Shown here: positions 23,940-32,646 of the stretch, one piece after another
How the letters are laid out: every line of letters starts with the position of its first letter
How positions within the stretch are numbered: position 1 is the first letter of the stretch
NCBI RefSeq assembly: GCF_021404465.1
Contig: NZ_JABFTT010000003.1
Span: 186,001-250,000 of the forward strand
DNA length: 64,000 bases
Direction of reading: 5' to 3'
Origin: Billgrantia zhangzhouensis
GTDB taxonomy: Bacteria > Pseudomonadota > Gammaproteobacteria > Pseudomonadales > Halomonadaceae
Translations under genes and position numbers: made by a program
Notes under the pieces: model-generated
Database searches by the model: none
The model's input: the letters and a program-made list of their open reading frames with translations, nothing else
Told to the model about the DNA's origin: nothing

Positions 23940-24826
23940 ACGATATCCAGCGGCTCCTTGTGTCGGGGCGCCGGAAAGGCTTCCTCGAGCCGGGCCAAGG
24001 CCTCGTCGTTGAGCTCGACCGCCAGTGCCCCGGCATTCTGCTCGACGTGCCGCGGTTGGACCGCCTTGGGAATGGCGATGACGTTGCGCTCGCCCTCCAC
24101 GGGGCGAACTGCCCAGGCCAGCAGTAGCTGGGCGGGGGTAATGCCGAGCCCGTCGGCTACTTCTCTCACCACCGAGTGGCCGAACAGGTCCTGGCGCAGC
24201 TTGCCGGCTTGGGCCAGCGGACAGTAGGCCATCAGCGGCATGCCTAGGCGCTGCATCAATGGACGCAGGGCGTATTCGATGCCGCGTGAGCCAAGGTGGT
24301 AGAGCACCTGGTTGACGGCACAGGTGTTACCGTCGGGCAGGCCGTGCAATGTCGCGAGTTCGTCCGCGTCGAAGTTGGAGACGCCGAAACGGAGAATCTT
24401 GCCCTGCGCGTGCAGCCGCTCGAATGCCTCCAGGGTTTCCTCGAGCGGAATATCGCCTGACCAGTGGAGCAGGTAGAGATCGAGGCGGTCGGTGTCGAGC
24501 CGCTTCAGACTGCGCTCGCAGGCGGCAATGGCACTGTCGCGTCCGGCGTTCCACGGATAGACCTTTGAGACCAGGAAGGCCTGGTCGCGGCGCCCGGCCA
24601 GCGCTTCGCCGACCACTTCCTCGGCGCCGCCGTCGGCGTACATCTCGGCGGTGTCGACCAGCGTCAGGCCCAGTTCCAGGCCGTGCTGCAGGGCACGCAC
24701 CTCGTCACGGCGTGGCACCAGGTTTTCTCCCATATACCAGGTGCCCTGGCCGATGGCAGGCAGCTCTAACGCCGATTCATGTGCAGTGGCGGGTAAGGTC
24801 ACGTGGGGGTTGCGGTGATCGGTCAT
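23936..24826 (-). CDS. Aldo/keto reductase
   Basis: 296 residues, TIM-barrel AKR. The catalytic tetrad is visible: Asp and Tyr in VDTAEMYADGG, Lys in LVSKVYPWN and His in LYLLHWSGD. NADPH would bind through the C-terminal segment (about 205-275). It probably reduces aldehydes or ketones; the substrate is unknown. It is divergent from osmC across an AT-rich palindrome at 24842. Confidence 0.9.
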   Translation of the reverse strand: MTDHRNPHVTLPATAHESALELPAIGQGTWYMGENLVPRRDEVRALQHGLELGLTLVDTAEMYADGGAEEVVGEALAGRRDQAFLVSKVYPWNAGRDSAIAACERSLKRLDTDRLDLYLLHWSGDIPLEETLEAFERLHAQGKILRFGVSNFDADELATLHGLPDGNTCAVNQVLYHLGSRGIEYALRPLMQRLGMPLMAYCPLAQAGKLRQDLFGHSVVREVADGLGITPAQLLLAWAVRPVEGERNVIAIPKAVQPRHVEQNAGALAVELNDEALARLEEAFPAPRHKEPLDIV

Positions 24827-24841
24827 GGCTAGCTCATAAGT

Positions 24842-24869
24842 ATATTTTGGAAAATATTTTCAAAATTAT
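24842..24869. promoter_or_regulatory. AT-rich imperfect palindrome between the reductase and osmC
   Basis: Centred on the perfect palindrome AAAATATTTT (24851-24860). Symmetry extends over about 28 bp with two mismatched pairs. It stands out sharply from the GC-rich surroundings and lies 16 bases upstream of the reductase start on the minus strand and about 117 bases upstream of osmC. It resembles the A/T-rich operators of MarR/OhrR-type redox regulators in character but not in exact sequence. Confidence 0.45.
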
Positions 24870-24985
24870 TCGCCAAAGAGATGGCGAAGACAAGTCGATG
24901 CGCTATGGTGAGGAAGTGGTGATGTCCCATGGACGTCATCGCCCAATCCTTTGGCCAGTTCTCGTATCGCAAGGAGTCGACCCAC

Positions 24986-25417
24986 ATGAGTATCAAGAAA
25001 ACCGGTAGCGCTGTCTGGGAGGGTAGCCTCAAAGAGGGCACGGGTCAGGTTTCGACCGGAAGTGGCGCGCTCAAGGACGTGCCCTACAGCTTCGGCAAGC
25101 GCTTCGAAGGCGAACCCGGCTCCAATCCCGAAGAGTTGATCGGTGCCGCCCATGCCAGCTGCTACTCCATGGCACTATCGATGATCATGGGCGAGGCCGG
25201 CCTGACCCCCGAGCGCATTGCCACCGAGGCCACCGTGACCCTCGAGCAGGATGCCGGTGGCTTCAGTATCACCAAGATCCATCTCACGACCCGGGTACGC
25301 AGCCCCGGTGCCGACGACAAGGCCTTTCATGGCGCGGCTGAAAAGGCGAAGGAGGGCTGTCCGGTCTCCAAGCTGTTCAAGGCCGAAATCACCCTGGATG
25401 CCAGCCTGGAGAACTGA
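24986..25417 (+). CDS. osmC: OsmC family peroxiredoxin-like protein
   Basis: 143 residues with the two redox cysteines of the family in AAHASCYSMALS and KEGCPVSKLF. The N-terminal IKKTGSAVWEGSLKEG and GSNPEELIGAAHA blocks favour OsmC over Ohr. It reduces organic hydroperoxides. ATG 24986 has AAGGAG nine bases upstream; the in-frame ATG 24929 lacks a ribosome site. It is monocistronic and divergent from the aldo/keto reductase. Confidence 0.93.
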   Translation: MSIKKTGSAVWEGSLKEGTGQVSTGSGALKDVPYSFGKRFEGEPGSNPEELIGAAHASCYSMALSMIMGEAGLTPERIATEATVTLEQDAGGFSITKIHLTTRVRSPGADDKAFHGAAEKAKEGCPVSKLFKAEITLDASLEN

Positions 25418-25477
25418 AGGCGCTTCGCTCGGTTCGCAGCGGCCACCTACGGGTGGCCGCGCTGGTTTCAGCACCCA

Positions 25478-26155
25478 CTAGGCCGAAGGCATGGTACGGC
25501 GTGCCGCCTCGACCAGAGCGCGAACCAGCCGCTGCTGGGGGCGATTGAAGACCAGCCACTCGGGATGCCACTGCACGCCGATCAGGAACTCATGGTTGCG
25601 CGACTCGATACCCTGGACCAGCCCGTCGCGATCGCGAGCGACGATCTCGATGCCTCGCCCCGCCTCTTGCACGGCCTGGTGGTGCAGGCTGTTGATGCGG
25701 CACCAGCTCACCTTGAGGATGCGGTGGAGCTGGCTGTCGGCAACGATATCCACCGTCTTGCGCGGCAGCACGGTGCGCCGGCGCTTGAGACCCTCGTGAG
25801 TGGTGTAGATATCCGGATCCAGTGTGCCGCCGAGGTGAACGTTGAGCATCTGAGCGCCGCGACAGATGCCCAGTACCGGCTTGCCTTGAGGGATGAAACG
25901 CTCCATCAGCTCGAGTTCGAGTTCGTCGCGCTGAGGGTCGAGGCGCACGTCGAGCTGGACTTCGCCGCCGTAAAGGTGGGCCTGGATGTCATCGCCACCG
26001 CCGATGATCAGACCGTCCAACGCCTGTGGCAAAGGACGGGAAGGGGAGAGCCGCAGCGGCCTGCCACCGTGTCGCCATACGGCGAACCAATCGAACCACC
26101 AGGCAATGCGACTCTTGTAATCCGATGTGGTAATGCCGATGAGCGGACGCGTCAT
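25478..26155 (-). CDS. Class I glutamine amidotransferase-like protein (peptidase C26 type)
   Basis: 225 residues. The nucleophile elbow GICRGAQMLNV, the oxyanion region GLIIGGGDDIQAH and the His-Glu pair in GVQWHPEW make an intact Cys-His-Glu triad of the PuuD-like gamma-glutamyl hydrolase branch. Its ATG overlaps the stop of the amidoligase gene (ATGA at 26152-26155), so the two are coupled. It could supply ammonia to the amidoligase or cleave the gamma-glutamyl/amide product (inference). PuuD-like gamma-glutamyl-GABA hydrolase is the single-gene alternative, but no other puu genes are near. Confidence 0.85.
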   Translation of the reverse strand: MTRPLIGITTSDYKSRIAWWFDWFAVWRHGGRPLRLSPSRPLPQALDGLIIGGGDDIQAHLYGGEVQLDVRLDPQRDELELELMERFIPQGKPVLGICRGAQMLNVHLGGTLDPDIYTTHEGLKRRRTVLPRKTVDIVADSQLHRILKVSWCRINSLHHQAVQEAGRGIEIVARDRDGLVQGIESRNHEFLIGVQWHPEWLVFNRPQQRLVRALVEAARRTMPSA

Positions 26156-27171
26156 GAGGGCGGGCGGACCTCCTTGATCCAGTGGCGTAGCCTGCCGACC
26201 ATGCGAGTCATGAGCGATTGCGTATGCAGGTTGACGTAGCGCCCGGCGCGTTCGAGCAGTTCCTTGCGATCCGCGGCGAGGCGTTCCACCGCGACCCAGC
26301 GGTTCCATTCCACCACCGCGCCCCAACCGCGCTGGGACAACTGGGCGTTAGGCAAGCGATAGTGGAACGTGGGCCGTGGCTTGATCAAATCGTTGCGGAA
26401 CAGCTCGTTGGGGTAATCGGGGCGCAGGTAGGCTAACAGCGGGTAGAGATCGAGTTCGCGATTGCGCGTGGGATTGAAGCTGACGTAATCGGCGATCAGT
26501 GTGTCCAGGTCCGGTGCGTAGTCGGGGTCGAGCACATGCAGGATGTAGTGCTTGGGAAAGGGATTGGCGTGTGGCAGCACCTCTCGGGTGATATCGACAT
26601 CGATCTCCTTGCGCAACCAGGCTGCCATCAACAGAAAGGCGCGCAACTGGCGCAGGATGGCGTCGGGCTCCAGGCTGGCCGCCTCGGGATTGAGATGCAG
26701 GCCGAAGCCGTACAGCAGGCTGGCGTCGGTGCCCTTGGCGCCGTGAGCGTTGAGTGCGGCAAACAGCTTGTCGAGTTCGCTCAGCTCGTTCCAGGGCACC
26801 GGCGGGCAGACGATCTCGGTCGGTACCAGGCCGGTGACCACGTCGCCGATCAGCTCTCGAGTCTTGTTGTGGAAGTCCAGGCGCATCTGATGACGCTGGC
26901 GTTCCCATTCGGTGTCGTGTCGCGGTATCTCCTGCAGCAGCCTGGTATCGGGGTGGGCGTACTGGGTATCGAGTTCGATGACGAAGTCGCCCCAACGCGT
27001 AGCCTCGACCCGTAAGCGATGCGGGCTGATCAGTTGCAGGTCGCCACCGAATAGGTCGCGTACCAGCTCGCCGGTTTGCTGAGGAGGAAGTCCGGCGAAT
27101 TCTATCTCGACGCCAACCCGTCGAGTCCTGCCTTGGGCATTCAGAGGCTCGGGTGGTGATTGCGGCAGCAT
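26152..27171 (-). CDS. Putative amidoligase (glutamine-synthetase/GCS fold)
   Basis: 339 residues. The RRVGVEIEFAGL motif near residue 20, FVIELDTQY, the YGFGLHLNPE motif and a late Arg (FHYRLPNAQ) fit the Amidoligase_2 family, whose members share the COOH-NH2 ligase fold of glutamine synthetase and glutamate-cysteine ligase. It should form an amide bond using ATP; neither substrate is known. ATG 27171 has AGGA seven bases upstream; the longer reading from 27318 would overlap the divergent channel gene and has no support. It is co-translated with the amidotransferase-like gene. Confidence 0.8.
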   Translation of the reverse strand: MLPQSPPEPLNAQGRTRRVGVEIEFAGLPPQQTGELVRDLFGGDLQLISPHRLRVEATRWGDFVIELDTQYAHPDTRLLQEIPRHDTEWERQRHQMRLDFHNKTRELIGDVVTGLVPTEIVCPPVPWNELSELDKLFAALNAHGAKGTDASLLYGFGLHLNPEAASLEPDAILRQLRAFLLMAAWLRKEIDVDITREVLPHANPFPKHYILHVLDPDYAPDLDTLIADYVSFNPTRNRELDLYPLLAYLRPDYPNELFRNDLIKPRPTFHYRLPNAQLSQRGWGAVVEWNRWVAVERLAADRKELLERAGRYVNLHTQSLMTRMVGRLRHWIKEVRPPS

Positions 27172-27289
27172 GAAGGCATCCTGTGCGACTCGAGAGTCTG
27201 AACGCCAGCCTAGCACAGAGCGGCGGTCAGTCGGAGTGATCTGAGGCCGTTCGCCCAGGTGCACGATAAACGGAACAAGGGAGTAATCG

Positions 27290-29626
27290 ATGCCAGACGT
27301 GTTTTCCTCGCGTGACAATGGCGGGCTCTGGCGAAGGACGATTCGCAGCGGGCTGCTGCTCGTGTTGGCGCTATTGCTGGCTGGACCGCTGCAGGCCCAG
27401 GGGCTTCCACTCGGTGGATTGGCTCAGGAGGAGTCGCCTCGGGGCGAGACGCATGACGCCGAAACGTTCCAGCAGTCCTTGAACGAAGTGATTGCCACGC
27501 TGGAGGATGAGGAACGGCGCGGTGCCCTGCTCGACGAGCTGCGCGACATCCAGCAGGCCCACGGCGAGAGTATGGAAGAGGACGGCACGCTCCAGCGTCA
27601 GGGATTGCTTGGTGCACTGGCCGAAACGCTCGGTGAGTTGGGCGAGCAAGCCGAGGCGGGAGAATCTCCCCTCAATGAATGGCAGCGTCAGCTGGAGCAG
27701 GGCTGGGCCGATCTCAGCGCACTGGTGGTGCAGACCGGGACGCCGCAGTTGCTACGCTCGGCATTCGACGGCGCCCTGCTATTGGGCATCTGGATGGCCG
27801 CTCTGGTCGCTCTCATCGCGTTGGGCAGGAGACTGTTCGCGCGCCGCGATCTGCCCCTCGACCTGCCGCGCGAGCCTCGCGGCTGGCTGCTGGCACTGCA
27901 CTTCCTGCGCCGCATGCTGCCTTGGGCGCTGTCATTCGTCATCATCATGGGCTTGACCCAGGTACTACCGGCCAACCCTGGACACACCCTGGCGCTGGTC
28001 ATTGCCTACCTGGCCCTATGCGGGCGCACCCTGTCGGTCATCGTCGAATGCGTGGTATCGGTGTTCACCCGTGGCCATCGCTACCCGGCCGTGAGGATGC
28101 TCCAGCAGCAGGGGCTGCGCATGCTATTCCTGATCGGCGCGCTGATCGCGCTCGGCGATGCGCTGAATGCGGCGCGGCTCTCCTGGCAGGTTGGAGAAGA
28201 GCTGGCGGCGCTGGGTTCGGTCCTGGCCAACATGCTCGCGGCACTGCTCAGCATTCGTTTCATCTTCAAGTTCAAGCGCCCGATCAAGCACTTGATCCGC
28301 AATCGCTCATGGAAGGTGCGGCGCGAAGGCGGCACCGCCATCGAGATGGCCCGTATCGTCGGTCGGTTGTGGCACGTGCCGGCACTGCTGATGGTAGTGG
28401 GCTCGCTGTTGGCCATCTTCATCACCGTGGGCGATGTCGGGGCGGCCTTGGCGCGTTCGATCATCTCGGCCGCGCTGCTGGTATTGACCCTGGTGGTGAC
28501 GCGGCTGATCCAGCGTCATAGCGAGAGGCGTACCCGGCGGCGTCGGGTCAGCGAGTACCGTCGCCGTCTCGAACGCTTCGGCTATGCCCTCTCGCACGTG
28601 ACGGCCTGGATCGTGTTTGCCGAGCTGTCGTTGCAAGTGTGGGGCGGCTCGTTGTTCGGCCTGGGCCGCGAGGGTGTGGCCGGGGTGCGTATCGGCCAGG
28701 CATTGCTGGCGTTGGGCTTCACGGTACTGCTGGCCTGGCTGGCATGGATATTTGCCGATACCGCCATTCAGCGCGCGTTGGTCTCTTCCGCCCGCTCACG
28801 GGGCCGGCGTGTCAACCAGGCTCGCGCCCAGACCATCACGCCGATGATCCGCAACGTGATTTTCGCCACCATCGTGCTCATCGCTGCCATCGTCGGTTTG
28901 GCCAATCTGGGGGTCAACGTCACACCGCTACTGGCCGGTGCCGGCGTCATCGGCCTGGCCGTGGGCTTCGGTGCCCAAACCCTGGTACAGGACCTTATCA
29001 CGGGGATTTTCATCATCGTCGAGGACTCACTGGCCGTGGACGACTTTGTCCAGATCAACGGGCACATGGGCACCGTCGAGGGGCTGACCCTGCGCACCGT
29101 GAGGCTGCGCGACCTGGACGGCATCCTACACATCATCACCTTCAGTGCCATCCAGTCGATTCACAATATGTCACGCCACTTCGGTATCGCACTGATGCGT
29201 ATCCGCATTCCGCATACCATGAAAATCGACGCTGCCATCACCTTGATGCAGGAGACCGCCCAGGAGCTGCGCCAGGACCCGATGATGCGTCATCACATCT
29301 GGTCACCGCTGGAGATGCAGGGCATCGACCGGTTCGACGAGGGCGCTGCCGTGCTGCGCATGCGCTTTCGCACCGCACCTGTCATGCAATGGGACGTAGC
29401 GCGTGCGTTCAATCTGCTGCTCAAGCAGCGTATGGAGGCGCAGGGCCTCGATCTCGGCATGCCGCGCTTGAGCGTGAGCATGGAAGGCCAGCCTGGCGAG
29501 GCGCCTGGCACCGATGAAGAGGCGACGATGCCGCGCGATGCCAAGGGGCGGGCGCCCGGCGAAGCCGGTATCGCCGACCCGGAGGGATCGACCAGCCCCT
29601 GGCGCTCCTCGCCGGACTCCTCCTGA
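27290..29626 (+). CDS. MscS-family mechanosensitive channel, large
   Basis: 778 residues with a signal peptide (to about residue 37, PLQAQG). A periplasmic helical region spans 38-150, and multiple membrane helices fill about 155-520. The MscS core follows: the Gly/Ala-rich pore helix with GVIGLAVGFGAQTLVQDLI, then the beta domain DFVQINGHMGTVEGLTLRTV, then an alpha/beta C-terminal domain. A Pro/Glu-rich tail ends it. It should open on hypo-osmotic shock, which suits a halophile. GGGAG precedes the ATG. The next gene (29747) follows after a hairpin. Confidence 0.9.
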   Translation: MPDVFSSRDNGGLWRRTIRSGLLLVLALLLAGPLQAQGLPLGGLAQEESPRGETHDAETFQQSLNEVIATLEDEERRGALLDELRDIQQAHGESMEEDGTLQRQGLLGALAETLGELGEQAEAGESPLNEWQRQLEQGWADLSALVVQTGTPQLLRSAFDGALLLGIWMAALVALIALGRRLFARRDLPLDLPREPRGWLLALHFLRRMLPWALSFVIIMGLTQVLPANPGHTLALVIAYLALCGRTLSVIVECVVSVFTRGHRYPAVRMLQQQGLRMLFLIGALIALGDALNAARLSWQVGEELAALGSVLANMLAALLSIRFIFKFKRPIKHLIRNRSWKVRREGGTAIEMARIVGRLWHVPALLMVVGSLLAIFITVGDVGAALARSIISAALLVLTLVVTRLIQRHSERRTRRRRVSEYRRRLERFGYALSHVTAWIVFAELSLQVWGGSLFGLGREGVAGVRIGQALLALGFTVLLAWLAWIFADTAIQRALVSSARSRGRRVNQARAQTITPMIRNVIFATIVLIAAIVGLANLGVNVTPLLAGAGVIGLAVGFGAQTLVQDLITGIFIIVEDSLAVDDFVQINGHMGTVEGLTLRTVRLRDLDGILHIITFSAIQSIHNMSRHFGIALMRIRIPHTMKIDAAITLMQETAQELRQDPMMRHHIWSPLEMQGIDRFDEGAAVLRMRFRTAPVMQWDVARAFNLLLKQRMEAQGLDLGMPRLSVSMEGQPGEAPGTDEEATMPRDAKGRAPGEAGIADPEGSTSPWRSSPDSS

Positions 29627-29651
29627 GTTGAGGCACATGCCGCTAGTGTGA

Positions 29652-29679
29652 GCCGGCCCGAGATGGAAAGCGGGCCGGC
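29652..29679 (+). terminator. Hairpin after the MscS-type channel gene
   Basis: A 9-bp GC stem (GCCGGCCCG, 29652-29660, with CGGGCCGGC, 29671-29679) around a ten-base loop. No long T-tract follows, so it may attenuate rather than stop transcription into the next gene. Confidence 0.5.
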
Positions 29680-29746
29680 ATTGCCCGTACCATGACAATC
29701 ATTCGGCCTGACAATGGCCTCGGGCCGTACAAGGAGCCGCGACGAC

Positions 29747-31222
29747 GTGATCACCGTCGAACGCAAGGACAGCTTTCATCTCAAGGTTTCCCGTGTGCTG
29801 CAGGAGGAGACGTCACATCGGCTGGACTTGTTCCTGTTCGTGCCGGGAGAGCTCGGCCTCAACGAACATGTCATCTCCGAGGATGCCTTCTACTACAGGG
29901 CGATCCACGTCAAGCGGACCTATTACAGCGACAAGCACCACCTGCCGCTGGTGCTCAGCCGCCTGGCCAGCCGTGGCAGGCTGAGTACCGAGCAGTACCG
30001 CCTGAGCCTGAGTCTTTATGCCTACCAATACGTGGTGGCGCTCGAGCGTGCGACCCAGACGCTACTCGATACCGCAAGACGCGTGCAGCAGGTCGAACGT
30101 CATGCCGAGAAGCCCGAGCGGGGGGAGTCGCAGGCCGATGAAGGCAACGCCGAGGATAGTGACGGTGAGTTCTCGGAGCGGATCGTGTCCGCCGGTTTGC
30201 AGGAGCGCCTCGAGGAGCTGTGCGAGCTGGCCCAGGGTATCCTGCGCCGTCTGCGTCGCAATCAGCCGAGCGAGGAGAGCCTGCACAAGTACTACGCCAA
30301 CATCGACAACTATCTCTCGTGGTTCACCGAACAGCGCCTGCTAGCGCTGGTCGCTCACCTGCCGCGGGGGCGCGGCTACCGCACCATTCGTGAGCGCCTG
30401 CTGGAGATCGGCCAGGCCGAGGCTGCGCACCGCGAGCAGGCCGAATACAACGCCAGCCGGGTGGTGCGCGATCCTACGCGCATGTCCAACAAGATGCGCC
30501 TGTTGCGGCGCCTCATCGAGTACCCCGTGACTCTGAAGCAGCAGAACCAGGAGTTGGGCGGTGCCGAGCAGAAGGCGGTCAAGGGCCTGGCCACCGGCGT
30601 GGTGATGATCTTCGTCTCGCTGGGGCTGCTCCAGGCTCGTGACACCGTGGGTAACGTCACCGCGCTGTTCGTGCTGGCCATGGCGGTGCTTTATGCCATG
30701 CGCGAGGTGTTCAAGGATGATTTGCGCAATACGCTATGGCGTTGGCTACGCAAGGGGCGGCCCAAGTGGCGCCGGCAGTATGTCGATGCGACCAGCAACA
30801 AGCTGGTAGGACGCCAGCTCGAATGGTTCGACTACAAGCGCTTTGGCAAGCTCGACGAGGAGATCAAGCGTGTGCGCAAGCGCAATGTGGCCCAGCGTGA
30901 GGAGGTGGTGCTGCATTACCGTTCAAGTTCACGCATGTCGCCGACGCGCTTTCTCAGCGGCTACGAAAAAACCCACGAGACCCTTTCGATCGACCTGTCG
31001 CTGCTAACCCGGCTCATGGACAAGGGCAGCCATCATGTCTATCGGCTCAAGGATGGGCAGGTTTCCCGCGAGTCGGTCGAAAAGCGCCATCTGCTTAACC
31101 TGGTGATACGGGAAGAGGTGGCCAACGCCGAGCCGATCCTGCAGCGCTGGAAGATCGTCATGAGCCGGTCACGCATCGTCGATGTGGTCAGGGTGCATCA
31201 GGAGGGGGGACAAGCTCACTGA
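29747..31222 (+). CDS. Large hypothetical protein with two membrane helices
   Basis: 491 residues from GTG 29747, which has AAGGAG ten bases upstream; ATG 29714 would add 11 residues without a ribosome site. The N-terminal half is soluble and charged, with a low-complexity Glu/Lys stretch near 115-135. Two adjacent hydrophobic helices lie at about 285-325 (GLATGVVMIFVSLGLLQ and ALFVLAMAVLYAM). The C-terminal 160 residues are basic and soluble. I do not recognise the family. The arrangement suggests a membrane-anchored protein with two cytoplasmic domains. It follows the channel gene and precedes a strong terminator. Confidence 0.75.
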   Translation: MITVERKDSFHLKVSRVLQEETSHRLDLFLFVPGELGLNEHVISEDAFYYRAIHVKRTYYSDKHHLPLVLSRLASRGRLSTEQYRLSLSLYAYQYVVALERATQTLLDTARRVQQVERHAEKPERGESQADEGNAEDSDGEFSERIVSAGLQERLEELCELAQGILRRLRRNQPSEESLHKYYANIDNYLSWFTEQRLLALVAHLPRGRGYRTIRERLLEIGQAEAAHREQAEYNASRVVRDPTRMSNKMRLLRRLIEYPVTLKQQNQELGGAEQKAVKGLATGVVMIFVSLGLLQARDTVGNVTALFVLAMAVLYAMREVFKDDLRNTLWRWLRKGRPKWRRQYVDATSNKLVGRQLEWFDYKRFGKLDEEIKRVRKRNVAQREEVVLHYRSSSRMSPTRFLSGYEKTHETLSIDLSLLTRLMDKGSHHVYRLKDGQVSRESVEKRHLLNLVIREEVANAEPILQRWKIVMSRSRIVDVVRVHQEGGQAH

Positions 31223-31246
31223 TGCGACGGATGTGGTGGTAGGCAG

Positions 31247-31277
31247 CAGGGCGGCCAAGGGGCCGCCCTGTTCGTTT
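31247..31277 (+). terminator. Strong hairpin terminator
   Basis: A 10-bp perfect stem (31247-31256 with 31261-31270) with an AAGG loop is followed by TTCGTTTC. It ends the channel/hypothetical unit and may also serve the convergent aminotransferase gene. Confidence 0.7.
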
Positions 31278-31303
31278 CTGACGTGCATCTGCCGGAAGGA
31301 AGG

Positions 31304-32428
31304 TCAGGCGATCTGTTTTAGCGCGGCTTCCAGATGGGTCAGGCTGCGTTCGCGGTTATGCAGCTTGTCGAGGCCGAACAGGCCGATCCTGAACGCCTGG
31401 TAGTCGGCACCTTCGTCGCACATCAGCGGCACGCCGCCGGCGACCTGGAGTCCGGCGGCGCCGAACTTGGTCACGATGCCGGGATCCTCGGTATAGCAGA
31501 CCACCACGCCCGGGGCCTCGAAGCCCGGTGCTGCCACGCTGCGGTAGCCGTAGCGGGCCAGTAGCTCGCGCACTCCCTGGCCCAGCGCCCACTGCTCCTC
31601 GCAAACACGCTCGAAGCCGTACTCGGCGGTCTCGTGCATGATGTCGCGCAGCCGGGCCAGACCGTCGGTGGGCATGGTGGCGTGATAGGCATGGCCGCCG
31701 TTCTCGTAGGTCTCCATGATCGAGAGCCACTTGCGCAAATCGCAGGCAAAGCTGGTGCTGACAGTCTGCTCGATGCGCTCGCGGGCCGCTTCGGAGAGCA
31801 TCACCATGCCGCAGCAGGGCAGGCCGCTCCAGCCTTTCTGTGGCGCGCTGACGAGGACGTCGATGCCCAGTTCGACCATATCCACCCACAGCGTGCCCGA
31901 GGCGATGCAGTCGAGTACGAACAGGCCGCCGATGTCATGTACCGCCGCCGCGACCCGCTTCAGGTAATCGTCGGGTAACAGCAGGCCAGCGGAGGTCTCG
32001 ACATGGGGCGCGAATACCACCCCTGGCCGTTCTTCGCGAATGGTGCGCTCGACCTCCTCGATGGGAGCCGGAGCGAAAGGGGAGTGCGGATCCTGCGGGT
32101 CCAGACGGCGCGCCTTGAGCACCGTGGTCGAGGCGGCAATGGCACCCATTTCCAGGATTTGCGACCAACGATAGCTGAACTGGCCGTTGCGGATGATCAG
32201 GCAGTGCCGGCTGGTGGCGAACTGACGGGCCACGGCCTCCATGCCGAAGGTGCCGCTGCCGGGCACGATCACGGCACTGCGTGCCCGGTAGACTCTCTTG
32301 AGAGTCGCCGAGACGTCACGCATCACACCCTGGAAGCGCTGGGACATATGGTTGAGCGAGCGATCAGTATAGACCACCGAGTACTCGAGCAGGCCATCGG
32401 GGTCGACGTCGGGCAACAGGCCGGGCAT
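31304..32428 (-). CDS. Class V PLP-dependent aminotransferase
   Basis: 374 residues. The PLP-binding Lys lies in VSAPQKGWSG; the cofactor phosphate and ring contacts are in PGSGTFGMEAVARQ and FVLDCIASGTLWVDM. This places it in the alanine-glyoxylate/serine-pyruvate branch of class V. The amino donor cannot be told from sequence. It starts 28 bases downstream (minus strand) of three tandem 14-bp repeats, suggesting dedicated regulation. No pathway partner is adjacent. Confidence 0.85.
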   Translation of the reverse strand: MPGLLPDVDPDGLLEYSVVYTDRSLNHMSQRFQGVMRDVSATLKRVYRARSAVIVPGSGTFGMEAVARQFATSRHCLIIRNGQFSYRWSQILEMGAIAASTTVLKARRLDPQDPHSPFAPAPIEEVERTIREERPGVVFAPHVETSAGLLLPDDYLKRVAAAVHDIGGLFVLDCIASGTLWVDMVELGIDVLVSAPQKGWSGLPCCGMVMLSEAARERIEQTVSTSFACDLRKWLSIMETYENGGHAYHATMPTDGLARLRDIMHETAEYGFERVCEEQWALGQGVRELLARYGYRSVAAPGFEAPGVVVCYTEDPGIVTKFGAAGLQVAGGVPLMCDEGADYQAFRIGLFGLDKLHNRERSLTHLEAALKQIA

Positions 32429-32455
32429 TGCTTTCTCCCTTCGGTGCGTAGCTGT

Positions 32456-32497
32456 GTCTTCGAGCTAATGTCTTCGAATTAGTGTCTTTGAACCGAA
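32456..32497. repeat. Three tandem 14-bp direct repeats upstream of the aminotransferase
   Basis: Units at 32456-32469, 32470-32483 and 32484-32497 share GTCTT(C/T)GA followed by a variable A/T-rich end. They read as repeats of a TCGAAGAC-like half-site on the gene's strand. They end 28 bases before the aminotransferase start, so they lie in the promoter or leader. Tandem same-direction sites are the pattern of a response-regulator or LuxR-type activator (inference). Confidence 0.6.
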
Positions 32498-32646
32498 GAG
32501 GATATGTCCTTTCCCGGCCATGGGCCAGTGCAGGGGGAATGGAAACACAGGAAACTAGGCCATCGGGCCGCACCATACCCCGGTTGGTGCGACCCGAGGT
32601 GGCCGACACTGCGAGTCGATAGCCCGCGATGTCGGCGCGATTGGGC

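Noticed and set aside
24869-24888. TTCGCC-N8-GGCGAA hairpin as a terminator
   Set aside because: It lies upstream of both divergent genes, where no transcript should end; only six base pairs.
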